Below are positions 55,641 through 63,422 of a stretch of 64,000 nt of DNA, piece by piece (positions within the stretch are counted from its first letter, which is position 1; each line of letters begins with the position of its first letter). Source of the DNA: Luteimicrobium xylanilyticum (GTDB lineage: Bacteria; Actinomycetota; Actinomycetes; Actinomycetales; Cellulomonadaceae); NCBI RefSeq assembly GCF_009429125.1, contig NZ_CP045529.1:1-64000 (forward strand), written 5' to 3'. A program made the translations under genes and the position numbers. The notes below the pieces were generated by a model, which worked only from the letters and a program-made list of their open reading frames with translations, searched no databases and was not told the origin of the DNA.

Positions 55641-55677
55641 CCAATTTTTACGTATCTAGCAACCTTGTTACCTGCGG
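55628..55677 (+). repeat. Right 50-bp direct repeat of the dnaB-adjacent island
   Basis: Partner of 47538-47587 (42 of 50 identical). The interval between the two is 8.0 kb. Confidence 0.8.
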
Positions 55678-55786
55678 GCCCCGAACAACGAGTGCCGCGC
55701 TTGAGCCGCAAGCCGCAGCCGCGGTGAGGTCGGGGTACATTCCGTCGCGCGCGTCGAGGCCGAGTGCTGGGTGGGACGATTCCGTC

Positions 55787-56296
55787 ATGGATCTCGGCGA
55801 GCTGTGCCAGCTGATGGACGACCTTTCGCGGACGACCTGGGACACCCTTACTGAGGCTTCGGCTCTCGGGGTGCCGCACAACGACGTCACGACCACCGAG
55901 ACCAACCTGCTCCAGCTCGCCAGATTCGCCCATCGCCCAGCCCCGGGGTGCAGCCTTCGGGTCCGTCCGATCAATCAGAACGAGGAGACCTTGATAGGCG
56001 CGGACTTCGAGTTCTGGCTCACTCTCCCGGACGGGGGATACCGCGGCTTCTCGATCCAGGCCAAGAGAGCGACGCAGTCGAGCCGCTACAACGGACAGTT
56101 CTGCGCGGGAGCAGGTTTCCCGGACCCGCCCGCGGTGCAGATGTACGGCTGCGCCGTCGTTCACACGGCAGTGGTGAAGGGGCTCGGCGACGACCGAGGA
56201 CCGCGGCCTCTGGGAGGAGTGGGCGTACGCCGGCCCCTGGGGAGGTCCGGTGGCCGGGCAGCTACCCGACTACGTGGATGCGGCCCTCGCAGGTGA
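55787..56296 (+). pseudogene. DUF6615-like protein, broken
   Basis: The first 125 residues resemble the DUF6615 family (ETNLLQLARFA, GADFEFWLTLPDGG, GFSIQAKRATQ). After about VVKGLG the frame loses protein character. From about 56190 the next frame reads GLWEEWAYAGPWGGPVAGQ and continues to AVVLIDEPAA at a TGA (56357). The gene seems fused to or disrupted by something else; its native function is not known. Confidence 0.5.
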
Positions 56297-56355
56297 GATG
56301 GTTGCGGGCCCAGGGCTCCCGGGAGCAGTCGTTCTGATCGACGAACCCGCGGCCT

Positions 56356-56480
56356 GACCTCGCGCGGCTGGCGCTTGAGGTGGACGAGTGCCGGGTGCTC
56401 GGGCTCGCGCTGCTGCCGGCCGGAGTCGCGCTCTACGTGGCGGGCACGTCGCCCGGCCGGGCCATGAAGGTCACGGCTAG
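56356..56480 (+). pseudogene. 5' part of an open frame interrupted by the composite transposon
   Basis: The frame reads DLARLALEVDECRVLGLALL and AGTSPGRAMKVTA, then is cut at CTAG by the IS. Its frame continues exactly at 60522 as SPSAPGVLDERRLARARA when one CTAG is removed. Family unrecognised; the true start is not clear. Confidence 0.5.
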
Positions 56481-56526
56481 GGCGTGTCTCCAATGTCTGC
56501 GGTGAGGCTCGCGGCACGATTGGCGG

Positions 56527-56928
56527 GTGAGTTCGTCGCGGTTCGAGTCGTTGACCGATGCGCAGTGGGCGCGGATCGGCCCGTTGCTGCCCTCGAACGT
56601 CGGGAAGCGGGGTCGCCCGCTCGCGGACAGTCGGATGGTGGTGGACGGGATCATCTACCGGTACCGGGCCGGGGTGCCGTGGCGGGACGTGCCGCGTGAG
56701 CAGTTCGGGCCGTGGAAGACGGTGTGGAAGCGGTACCGCCGGTATACGAAGGACGGGACCTGGGACAAGGTGCTGCAGGCCCTGCTCGCTGATGCCGATG
56801 GGCGGGGTCTGATCGACTGGACGGTGTCGGTGGACGCCACGATCGCCCGCGCGCACCAGCACGCCACGAACACCACGCGCCCCGAGCAGGACACGGGGGG
56901 CCACGTCGAATCACACGCCCGTCCCTGA
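56527..56928 (+). CDS. IS5-family transposase, ORF A (copy 1)
   Basis: The 133-residue frame has the DUF4096-type N-terminal domain (LTDAQWARIGPLLP, VPWRDVPREQFGPW) and the first catalytic Asp in TVSVDATIARAHQ. A run of six G near 56894-56899, just before the end, may allow a frameshift into ORF B; the required shift is +1 or -2. Confidence 0.9.
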   Translation: MSSSRFESLTDAQWARIGPLLPSNVGKRGRPLADSRMVVDGIIYRYRAGVPWRDVPREQFGPWKTVWKRYRRYTKDGTWDKVLQALLADADGRGLIDWTVSVDATIARAHQHATNTTRPEQDTGGHVESHARP

Positions 56929-57001
56929 CGGGTTCGTCCACAGCCCGCTCGGCGGGGCCCGTGAACCCGCAGGTCACGGGATCGGGCGGTCCCGGGGCGG
57001 G

Positions 57002-57460
57002 TTGACCACGAAGACCCATGTCGCGGTCGACGGCGGCGGGCTGCCGCTGGCCGCGGTCGTGACCGGCGGGCAACGCAACGACGGGGCGATGCTCGCGGCG
57101 GTCCTCGCGGACATCCGGGTCCCACGGTCGGGTCCGGGCCGTCCGCGCACCCGACCGGACGCCGTGATCGCTGACCGGGCCCACACCTCCGGGGTCAACC
57201 GGCGCATGCTCGCCGGTCGTGGCGTCAGAGCCGTGATCCCGCAGAAGCGGGACGAGATCGCCGCCCGCAAACGCAAGGGCTCGGCGGGCGGGCGCCCGCC
57301 CGGCCTCGATGCCGAGACCTACAAGGGCCGCAACGTCGTCGAACGCCACTTCAACCACATCAAGCAGTGGCGCGGTATCGCGACCCGCTACGACAAGCTC
57401 GCGATCACCTACCGCGCCGCCTGGGTCCTGGGCGCATGCCTGGCCTGGTCACGCATTTAG
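57002..57460 (+). CDS. IS5-family transposase, ORF B (copy 1)
   Basis: The 152-residue frame has the DDE part: TKTHVAVDGGGLPL, then VIADRAHTSG with the second Asp and GRNVVERHFNHIKQWRGIA with the Glu. The open frame extends upstream to overlap ORF A (GRSRGG precedes it), so it is probably made as a fusion with ORF A. Confidence 0.9.
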   Translation: MTTKTHVAVDGGGLPLAAVVTGGQRNDGAMLAAVLADIRVPRSGPGRPRTRPDAVIADRAHTSGVNRRMLAGRGVRAVIPQKRDEIAARKRKGSAGGRPPGLDAETYKGRNVVERHFNHIKQWRGIATRYDKLAITYRAAWVLGACLAWSRI

Positions 57461-57486
57461 GAGACACACCCTAGGCGGCGGCCCGG

Positions 57487-57933
57487 TCAGGCCGCGTTGA
57501 TGGTGCTGACCAGGGAGTCGAGCGCCGTGTACGCGGCCTCGCGGCGCTCGATTCGTGTCATCAGCGCGCACTCGCGGTACACGGCCGCGCCGTCGTAGAG
57601 GCCGGCACGAGCGAGACGGCGGAACTCCAGGCTCGCCGGCCCCGGCTCGTGGTCGTACAGCGCGCTCGCCGGCAGCCCGCCGAAGACGCGGTCGATCGTG
57701 ATGCACGCGAGCTCGACGAGCCGGGCCGTGGACGCGGAGTCGTCCAACAGCTCGTGCATGAAGACCGTCTGGCACGGGTAGCACCGGTCCACCGTCGCGC
57801 CGATCAGTGCGCCCAGGAGCGCACTGTTGACAGGACACACCGGCGTATCAAGGACGGACGGCGCTAGCCCCGGCACGTGCGCGTGACCGCTCATGAAACG
57901 CATTGCATCACCAGCCACCAACGCGAAGCTCAC
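57487..57933 (-). CDS. Passenger protein of unknown function
   Basis: The 148-residue frame has CPVNSALLGALIGATVDRCY, C-Y-P-C and a charged helical C-terminus ending SLVSTINAA. The start GTG at 57933 has no clear ribosome site; ATG 57903 or 57894 are alternatives. The stop is 16 bases from IS copy 1. I do not recognise the family. Confidence 0.5.
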   Translation of the reverse strand: MSFALVAGDAMRFMSGHAHVPGLAPSVLDTPVCPVNSALLGALIGATVDRCYPCQTVFMHELLDDSASTARLVELACITIDRVFGGLPASALYDHEPGPASLEFRRLARAGLYDGAAVYRECALMTRIERREAAYTALDSLVSTINAA

Positions 57934-58087
57934 GCGCTATGTCTCGGACATGGCGAGGGTGAGCGCGGCCGGTCGAGGGTCGCATCCGTATCAGCACCCC
58001 AGCGAACCCGTCCGGCGGCGCCGGCGAGAACGATAGGTGCGGACTCAACCGGCCGTGGAATCATCGTCATCGTGACCAGTCAGGAAT

Positions 58088-58120
58088 AGAGCGGGGCCTC
58101 ACCCAATGAGGCCCCGCTCT
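58088..58120 (-). terminator. Terminator after the passenger membrane-protein gene
   Basis: A perfect 14-bp stem (58088-58101 and 58107-58120) closes a 5-base loop, 35 bases after the stop of the minus-strand gene ending at 58156. The 57934-58155 stretch holds nothing else. Confidence 0.88.
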
Positions 58121-58155
58121 ACTGTGCATCGCGTACACGAAATAAGTTTCGACGG

Positions 58156-58497
58156 TCAGTTGGATTGCGATGGATCGTCGAGGCGGTGGCCTCGTGGACC
58201 ACTGTAGAGGTCGTCCTCCTCGTCCCGCCCGGCTTCATCTTTCGGTGCGAGAACCTGGATGACGACCGCTGCGGCGATAAGTGACGCCCCTAGCGGGTTG
58301 AGGGTCAATCTTGCGATCGACACCACTGCATTCACAAAATCCGCTCCGCTGGCCGGATCCTGATCAGCGCGGTTCAGGAACCACACCGTGACCGAAGTGG
58401 TGTAGCCCACGAGGATTGAGCCCAGGACCAGGGCTGCAATAGCCCACCATATGCACTTCTTCGCGACTGGATGCAACTTTCCTACCTCGCCGGTCAC
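58156..58497 (-). CDS. Small two-TM membrane protein
   Basis: The 113-residue protein has two hydrophobic segments (KCIWWAIAALVLGSILVGYT and LGASLIAAAVVIQVLAP) and a charged tail. Its GTG overlaps the TGA that would end the upstream secreted protein (GTGA), so they are a coupled pair. An immunity or partner role is possible but only inferred. Confidence 0.65.
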   Translation of the reverse strand: MTGEVGKLHPVAKKCIWWAIAALVLGSILVGYTTSVTVWFLNRADQDPASGADFVNAVVSIARLTLNPLGASLIAAAVVIQVLAPKDEAGRDEEDDLYSGPRGHRLDDPSQSN

Positions 58498-59240
58498 GGC
58501 CAGAAATGTCCCACGACAGCGCTAAGCGACGTGCCCTTAGCCATGAATGTGGCGGTGCCGTACGTGTTTCCCCACGGAACAGCGCCGCCACCGTTTGAGC
58601 CGTCGGAAGCGACACCGAGACCATAGAACTTCGACCACGTGCCGAAGTCGCTCCCATTGTACCCGCGGTAGAACCCGAGGCCTTAACCCGCCGCTTCCTG
58701 GTTGGTGCTCTCCGTCACGTTGAAGACGTAGTTAATCTTCGTCGAGTCGGTTCCCCCAAGGAAATTGACGCCGTGGTATTGCTTGCTCCACACGTTATAG
58801 ATTGTGGCATAGCTGTGACCGCCCGATGCGGCGGGAAGCAGTGTGTTTGGTGAGGCCCACGAAGGCAGCGCCGACTGAGTAGTGGCCGACTTGGCATCAG
58901 GGATTGCAACCCCGCTGTCCGCCGTTGCCTTTCCAGCGGCAACAGCTGCACGTTGCTGCGCGAGCTGCTGCTTCACCTGCTGCAGACTCACACCACCGGG
59001 CAGGCTGCCGTCGGCGTTGGCGATCACTACGGTCGTATCGTCCGAGATCTCGCCAGTCGGGTAGAACGTTTCTCCCGCGTGGTCGCCGGTTCCAGCTTCC
59101 GGATACGCGACGACGACGCTGGGGTCACTCGGTGACGGGTCAGCGGTCGTTGAGCCGACCGCCTGACTTGCTCCTGCGGTCACCAGCATCGACGCAGACG
59201 CTGCGAACACTGTGCTCACAACCTTCAATATTGCTCTCAT
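58494..59240 (-). pseudogene. Secreted passenger protein with an in-frame TAA
   Basis: A GAGGGG site precedes the ATG. A signal peptide (ILKVVSTVFAASASMLVTAG) leads to an exported protein with YATIYNVWSKQYHGVNF. The frame is closed at codon 186 by TAA (58683-58685), yet continues in phase for 62 codons with clear protein character (FYRGYNGSDFGTWSKFYGLG to VVGHFWP) to a TGA that overlaps the next gene. The stop may be a mutation, a sequencing error or readthrough. The family is not recognised; a bacteriocin-like product is one option. Confidence 0.7.
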
Positions 59241-59538
59241 TCGATCCCCTCATTCCAACGACGATTCATCTTTGAACTACGTGTGGGCATGCGACGAGTC
59301 TCCTGTTCTCGCGTTCGTTCAACCTACAGCACCGTTGCGGGTTGTCAACTGTTCGCACAGTCCACCAAACCATCTGCCTGCCCCGCCCCCCAGGGGAAGT
59401 TGGGTCCCTCAGAGGTCGCGAAAGATCGACGGGAGCCTGGTGGCGAGCCGACAATTGAGGTTATGACACCATATGCTCGTTTTGCGAGGAATGGCTACGC
59501 GTCAAAGCCTCGCACGACGGGGATCAAGGGTGTGTCTC

Positions 59539-60000
59539 CTAAAAAATGCGTGACCAGGCCAGGCATGCGCCCAGGACCCAGGCGGCGCGGTAGGTGATCG
59601 CGAGCTTGTCGTAGCGGGTCGCGATACCGCGCCACTGCTTGATGTGGTTGAAGTGGCGTTCGACGACGTTGCGGCCCTTGTAGGTCTCGGCATCGAGGCC
59701 GGGCGGGCGCCCGCCCGCCGAGCCCTTGCGTTTGCGGGCGGCGATCTCGTCCCGCTTCTGCGGGATCACGGCTCTGACGCCACGACCGGCGAGCATGCGC
59801 CGGTTGACCCCGGAGGTGTGGGCCCGGTCAGCGATCACGGCGTCCGGTCGGGTGCGCGGACGGCCCGGACCCGACCGTGGGACCCGGATGTCCGCGAGGA
59901 CCGCCGCGAGCATCGCCCCGTCGTTGCGTTGCCCGCCGGTCACGACCGCGGCCAGCGGCAGCCCGCCGCCGTCGACCGCGACATGGGTCTTCGTGGTCAA
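59539..60000 (-). CDS. IS5-family transposase, ORF B (copy 2)
   Basis: Identical to ORF B of copy 1 except for one extra C-terminal residue (SRIF instead of SRI), so the two copies are recent duplicates. Confidence 0.9.
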   Translation of the reverse strand: MTTKTHVAVDGGGLPLAAVVTGGQRNDGAMLAAVLADIRVPRSGPGRPRTRPDAVIADRAHTSGVNRRMLAGRGVRAVIPQKRDEIAARKRKGSAGGRPPGLDAETYKGRNVVERHFNHIKQWRGIATRYDKLAITYRAAWVLGACLAWSRIF

Positions 60001-60073
60001 CCCGCCCCGGGACCGCCCGATCCCGTGACCTGCGGGTTCACGGGCCCCGCCGAGCGGGCTGTGGACGAACCCG

Positions 60074-60475
60074 TCAGGGACGGGCGTGTGATTCGACGTG
60101 GCCCCCCGTGTCCTGCTCGGGGCGCGTGGTGTTCGTGGCGTGCTGGTGCGCGCGGGCGATCGTGGCGTCCACCGACACCGTCCAGTCGATCAGACCCCGC
60201 CCATCGGCATCAGCGAGCAGGGCCTGCAGCACCTTGTCCCAGGTCCCGTCCTTCGTATACCGGCGGTACCGCTTCCACACCGTCTTCCACGGCCCGAACT
60301 GCTCACGCGGCACGTCCCGCCACGGCACCCCGGCCCGGTACCGGTAGATGATCCCGTCCACCACCATCCGACTGTCCGCGAGCGGGCGACCCCGCTTCCC
60401 GACGTTCGAGGGCAGCAACGGGCCGATCCGCGCCCACTGCGCATCGGTCAACGACTCGAACCGCGACGAACTCAC
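60074..60475 (-). CDS. IS5-family transposase, ORF A (copy 2)
   Basis: Identical in protein sequence to ORF A of copy 1. The same out-of-phase ORF B follows, so the two-frame layout is native and not decay. Confidence 0.9.
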   Translation of the reverse strand: MSSSRFESLTDAQWARIGPLLPSNVGKRGRPLADSRMVVDGIIYRYRAGVPWRDVPREQFGPWKTVWKRYRRYTKDGTWDKVLQALLADADGRGLIDWTVSVDATIARAHQHATNTTRPEQDTGGHVESHARP

Positions 60476-60521
60476 CCGCCAATCGTGCCGCGAGCCTCAC
60501 CGCAGACATTGGAGACACGCC

Positions 60522-60625
60522 CTAGTCCGAGCGCCCCCGGTGTACTTGACGAACGACGGTTGGCCAGAGCCAGAGCCAGAGCCAGAGCCTGGGCCGCGGG
60601 CCTTCGCGCAATGCGCGGGGCCTAG
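60522..60625 (+). pseudogene. 3' part of the open frame interrupted by the composite transposon
   Basis: Continues the frame cut at 56480: SPSAPGVLDERRLARARA, then WAAGLRAMRGA and TAG. It overlaps the convergent HxlR gene by four bases at the stop. The Ala/Arg repeat near its end is a short GCCAGA repeat. Confidence 0.5.
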
Positions 60626-61014
60626 TGATGTGTCCCAGCTGCGCCCGTTTCTGATCCGGCGGCGCGTTGTTGTGCCTCGAGGATCTCGGGGACGTGAGTC
60701 TCGGCCCATTCGCGGACTGCGCTCAGAGGCACCTGGAGTGAGTGCCCGAGCTTTGTCAGCGCGTACTCGACGTGGCGCGGGTTGCCTCCGCGATCGGTGC
60801 GGAGAACGAGGCCGTCCGTCTCCAGTGCGCGCAGGGTCTCGGTGAGGACCTTCGGGGTGATTCCCTCGATGTGGTGCTTGAGCTCGGTGAAGCGCATCGG
60901 GCCGCCCCGATCGGCGAGCGCGGTGATCACGAAGATCGTCCATCTCGCGCCTATGCGGTGGAGCACGGTGCGGCTCGGACAACTCGCCGCCATCACGTCG
61001 TAGGCCTTGCTCAT
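60622..61014 (-). CDS. HxlR-family transcriptional regulator
   Basis: The 130-residue winged-helix protein has the HxlR core: CPSRTVLHRIGARWTIFVI, RFTELKHHIEGITPKVLTET and LETDGLVLRT. The ATG at 61014 has GAGGG five bases upstream; a longer frame is open upstream but unconserved. It is divergent from the SDR gene and likely controls it. A Cys near the N-terminus could sense thiol-reactive compounds, as in some family members. Confidence 0.93.
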   Translation of the reverse strand: MSKAYDVMAASCPSRTVLHRIGARWTIFVITALADRGGPMRFTELKHHIEGITPKVLTETLRALETDGLVLRTDRGGNPRHVEYALTKLGHSLQVPLSAVREWAETHVPEILEAQQRAAGSETGAAGTHH

Positions 61015-61047
61015 CGTGTCCCTCAGCCGGTTTCGTTGAAGTAACCA

Positions 61048-61062
61048 GTATCCAAACCATAC
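61048..61062. promoter_or_regulatory. Candidate HxlR operator
   Basis: GTAT-CCAAACC-ATAC is a symmetric pair of half-sites with 7-base spacing, the spacing seen in HxlR/YodB operators. It lies in the divergent promoter region between hxlR and the SDR gene. Confidence 0.55.
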
Positions 61063-61123
61063 CGTGAGCGGTGTGCGGCGACAGGCCTGTCGCTGGACCT
61101 GGAGCGAGTGACGGAGAGAGCAG

Positions 61124-61843
61124 ATGGGCATGGACCTGACGGGACAGCGGGTGCTGGTGGTTGGCGGGTCGAAGTACCTCGGCGAGGCCGTGGCGCGGAA
61201 GGCGGCCGAAGCCGGCGCCTCGGTCGTGGTCGGTGCGCGGGCCCTTGATCAGGCGCGTGCGGCCGCCGACACCCTGGCGGACGCGACCGCGATCCGCATC
61301 GACGTCACCGACGAGGCGAGCATCGCCGCGGCCGCCGCCGACCTCGGGTCGGTAGACCACGTCGTCATCACGGCGTCCGCGCACCACAACGTTCCCGTCA
61401 CCGACCTCGACAAGAGTGAGACCGTCGCGGCTTTCGACGCGAAGGTGATCGGTCCGCTGCTCGTGGCCAAGCACTTCGCACCCCGGATGCCACCGACCGG
61501 GTCGATCGTGCTGTTCTCAGGCGTAGCCGCCTGGTCGCCGGCACCGCCGTTCACGGTCATGGGTGTCACCAACGGTGCCGTCTCGTTCCTCGCTACCCAC
61601 CTCGCCCACGAGCTGGCGCCGATCCGTGTCAACGCGATCTCCCCAGGCATCGTCGACTCCGGCACATGGGACGCGCTGGGCGACGAGGCAAAGAAGAATC
61701 TCCTTGCCGACGCTGCGAAGTCGAACCTCGCAGGACGCGCCGGCACACGTGAGGACATTGCCGACGCCGCGCTCTGGCTGATCGGCGCCGGCTTCGTCTC
61801 GGGAGAGACGATCCACGTCGAAGGTGGGGCGCGGTACGCCTGA
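61124..61843 (+). CDS. SDR-family protein lacking the catalytic YxxxK
   Basis: The 239-residue Rossmann-fold protein has VLVVGGSKYLGEAVA in place of the normal TGxxxGxG, and ends SGETIHVEGGARYA like classical short-chain dehydrogenases. The Ser of SGVAAWSPAP is present, but the residues at the catalytic Tyr and Lys positions are Val and Thr (FTVMGVTNGAV). It may bind a ligand or use unusual chemistry. An HxlR regulator is divergent, a common regulator-enzyme pair. Confidence 0.85.
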   Translation: MGMDLTGQRVLVVGGSKYLGEAVARKAAEAGASVVVGARALDQARAAADTLADATAIRIDVTDEASIAAAAADLGSVDHVVITASAHHNVPVTDLDKSETVAAFDAKVIGPLLVAKHFAPRMPPTGSIVLFSGVAAWSPAPPFTVMGVTNGAVSFLATHLAHELAPIRVNAISPGIVDSGTWDALGDEAKKNLLADAAKSNLAGRAGTREDIADAALWLIGAGFVSGETIHVEGGARYA

Positions 61844-61864
61844 CCGGCGTCGTCACCGCGGCGC

Positions 61865-62041
61865 CTACTCAGCGGCGAGCGCCGCCGCGAGCTGAGACCG
61901 CCGCGTGGCACCGAGCTTGGTGACCGCCCGGTGCAGGTGCGCCTGGACGGTGCGGTGCGAGAAGTAGATCTGGTCCGCGATCTCCTTGTTCGACAAGCCC
62001 TGGGCGGCCGGGCAGACGACGAAAAGTGCGCGCGCGATGCG
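61865..62041 (-). pseudogene. LuxR-type regulator remnant (DNA-binding domain only)
   Basis: The minus-strand frame reads AAQGLSNKEIADQIYFSHR, TVQAHLHRAVTKLGATRR and ends SQLAAALAAE, a LuxR helix-turn-helix. Upstream of about 62040 the frame has no regulator sequence, so most of the gene is missing. Confidence 0.75.
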
Positions 62042-62141
62042 ACCCGGTGCGGCTCGCGTGCGAGGTCCCGGCGGTCACCCTGGCCCGAGGGACTCACGAC
62101 CTGACGGTCACCATCGCGAAGTGGGACCGGTGGGGTCTCGG

Positions 62142-62843
62142 TCACTCCTCGATCGCCGCGGCGAGGGACCGCAGGTGCTGGCGGAACGTGACGCCGTCGG
62201 CCCGGGCTGCCAGGTAGTCGGCGAACCGGGTCTGCTCGCGCAGGCTCGTCCCGTCGGCCATCCGAGCAGCCTGGGCCAGCTCGGTGTCGCGGATCCGGGC
62301 GGCGGCCTCCGCCACCTCGCTGGCGCGGCCGAGCGGGACGAAGATCGCGCCGTCGTCGTCGGCGACGACGAGGTCCTCGGCGGTCACGGTGTGCGCGCCC
62401 ACCTGCGCGACGTCGAGCGCGTCGGCGGGCTGAGGAGTGAGCCGCTCCGGGCCGTTCGGGTACGCGCCCTCGCTGAGCACCGGCAGGCCGATCGACCGGA
62501 GCTGGGCCGTGTCCCGGTGGAGACCCCAGATCACGATGCCCTCCAGGCCGGCCCGCGCGACCTCGAGCGCAACGAGGTCACCCACGCACGCCTCGTCCTC
62601 GCGTCCCTGGTTGTCGACGACGAGCACGTCCCCCGGGTCGGATCGTTCGAGGGCCTCGAGGAAGACGTCGACGCTGCCGCAGTGCTGGGTCGGCCTGACG
62701 CGCCCGGCGACGTGGACGCCCGACCAGAGCGGGCGGACGCGCGCCGGGGCGCAGCGGACGGGGATCCGCAGGCGCAGGCACGCGTCGGCGAGGTGCGGGG
62801 TGCTGAGGTCGACGAAGGTCGTCTGCAGGGTCGCTGCGTCCAT
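62142..62843 (-). CDS. RraA-family protein (aldolase-like)
   Basis: The 233-residue protein fits the RraA / HMG-CHA aldolase fold: GDVLVVDNQGREDEACVGDL, IVIWGLHRDTAQL and LPVLSEGAYPNG. Members act as oxaloacetate-type aldolases or RNase E inhibitors, and the function here is not certain. The ATG at 62843 is 42 bases from the divergent kinase gene; the longer upstream frame is antisense to that gene. Confidence 0.85.
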   Translation of the reverse strand: MDAATLQTTFVDLSTPHLADACLRLRIPVRCAPARVRPLWSGVHVAGRVRPTQHCGSVDVFLEALERSDPGDVLVVDNQGREDEACVGDLVALEVARAGLEGIVIWGLHRDTAQLRSIGLPVLSEGAYPNGPERLTPQPADALDVAQVGAHTVTAEDLVVADDDGAIFVPLGRASEVAEAAARIRDTELAQAARMADGTSLREQTRFADYLAARADGVTFRQHLRSLAAAIEE

Positions 62844-62885
62844 ACGGAGATCCTGGCACGTCGCCTGGCCTGGGACGATGGGGCG

Positions 62886-63422
62886 GTGAACGACTCGGTC
62901 GTCCCCGTCCCCGTCCCCGCCGAGCGCCCCGCCCCGCGCGTCGTCCTCGTCTGCGGGCCGGCGGGTGCGGGCAAGACGACGCACGCCCGCTCGCTCGAGG
63001 CGGCCGGCTACGTGCGGCTGTCGTTCGACGAGGAGGCGTGGCGGCTCGGGCATCGCGACCACCCGCTCGACCCCGACGTCGCGGCGGTGGTGCACGCCGA
63101 CCTGCAGCGCCGGCTCGTCGAGCGCGTGCGCGCGGGGGACGCCGTCGTCGTCGACACGTCGTTCTGGTCGCGCGACTCGCGCGACGTCTACCGCCGCGTC
63201 CTTGCTCCCGAGGGCGTCGTGCCCGTCGTGCACTACCTGGCCACGCCGCGCGACGTCGTGCTGGCGCGGCTCGCGAACCGGCGGCACTCGTCCGGGAACG
63301 ACGTCGTCGTCCCGCGTGAGCGGGCGCTCGCGTACCTCGACGGCTTTCAGGTCCCGACGCCGGAGGAGGGGCCGCTCGTCGTCGTCGACGGCTCTCAGAG
63401 CAGGAACGAGCCGGCCACGTAG
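62886..63422 (+). CDS. P-loop kinase-like ATPase (AAA_33 type)
   Basis: The 178-residue protein has a Walker A VCGPAGAGKTTHARSLE near residue 22 and FDEEAWRLG, then VVVDTSFWSRDSRD and YLATPRDVVLARLANR. This layout fits small zeta-toxin/kinase-like ATPases that phosphorylate small molecules. GTG start at 62886. Its 3' end overlaps the convergent VIT1 gene by 28 bases. Confidence 0.82.
   Translation: MNDSVVPVPVPAERPAPRVVLVCGPAGAGKTTHARSLEAAGYVRLSFDEEAWRLGHRDHPLDPDVAAVVHADLQRRLVERVRAGDAVVVDTSFWSRDSRDVYRRVLAPEGVVPVVHYLATPRDVVLARLANRRHSSGNDVVVPRERALAYLDGFQVPTPEEGPLVVVDGSQSRNEPAT

Larger units (their letters stand above)
56481..57470 (+). mobile_element. IS5-family (IS427-group-like) copy 1
   Basis: The 990-bp copy has ends GGCGTGTCTCC and GGAGACACACC and carries CTAG on both sides. 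It encodes two transposase frames. Confidence 0.9.
59529..60521 (-). mobile_element. IS5-family (IS427-group-like) copy 2
   Basis: Inverted relative to copy 1, with the same terminal repeats. The flanks are CAAG (59525-59528) and CTAG (60522-60525). The 59241-59528 stretch between the secreted gene and this copy shows no gene and presumably holds a promoter. Confidence 0.9.
56477..60525. mobile_element. Apparent composite transposon with inverted IS5-family ends
   Basis: Two nearly identical IS5-like copies face each other (56481-57470 plus, 59529-60521 minus) around a 2.06-kb passenger segment. CTAG lies just outside both outer ends (56477-56480 and 60522-60525). Removing one CTAG and the element joins an open frame in phase. 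Inner flanks differ (CTAG beside copy 1, CAAG beside copy 2), so independent insertions plus rearrangement remain possible. Confidence 0.7.

Noticed and set aside
61249-62145. A 298-codon minus-strand frame opposite the SDR gene
   Set aside because: Antisense to the SDR and in a different frame from the LuxR remnant; Arg/Ser-rich composition typical of shadows.
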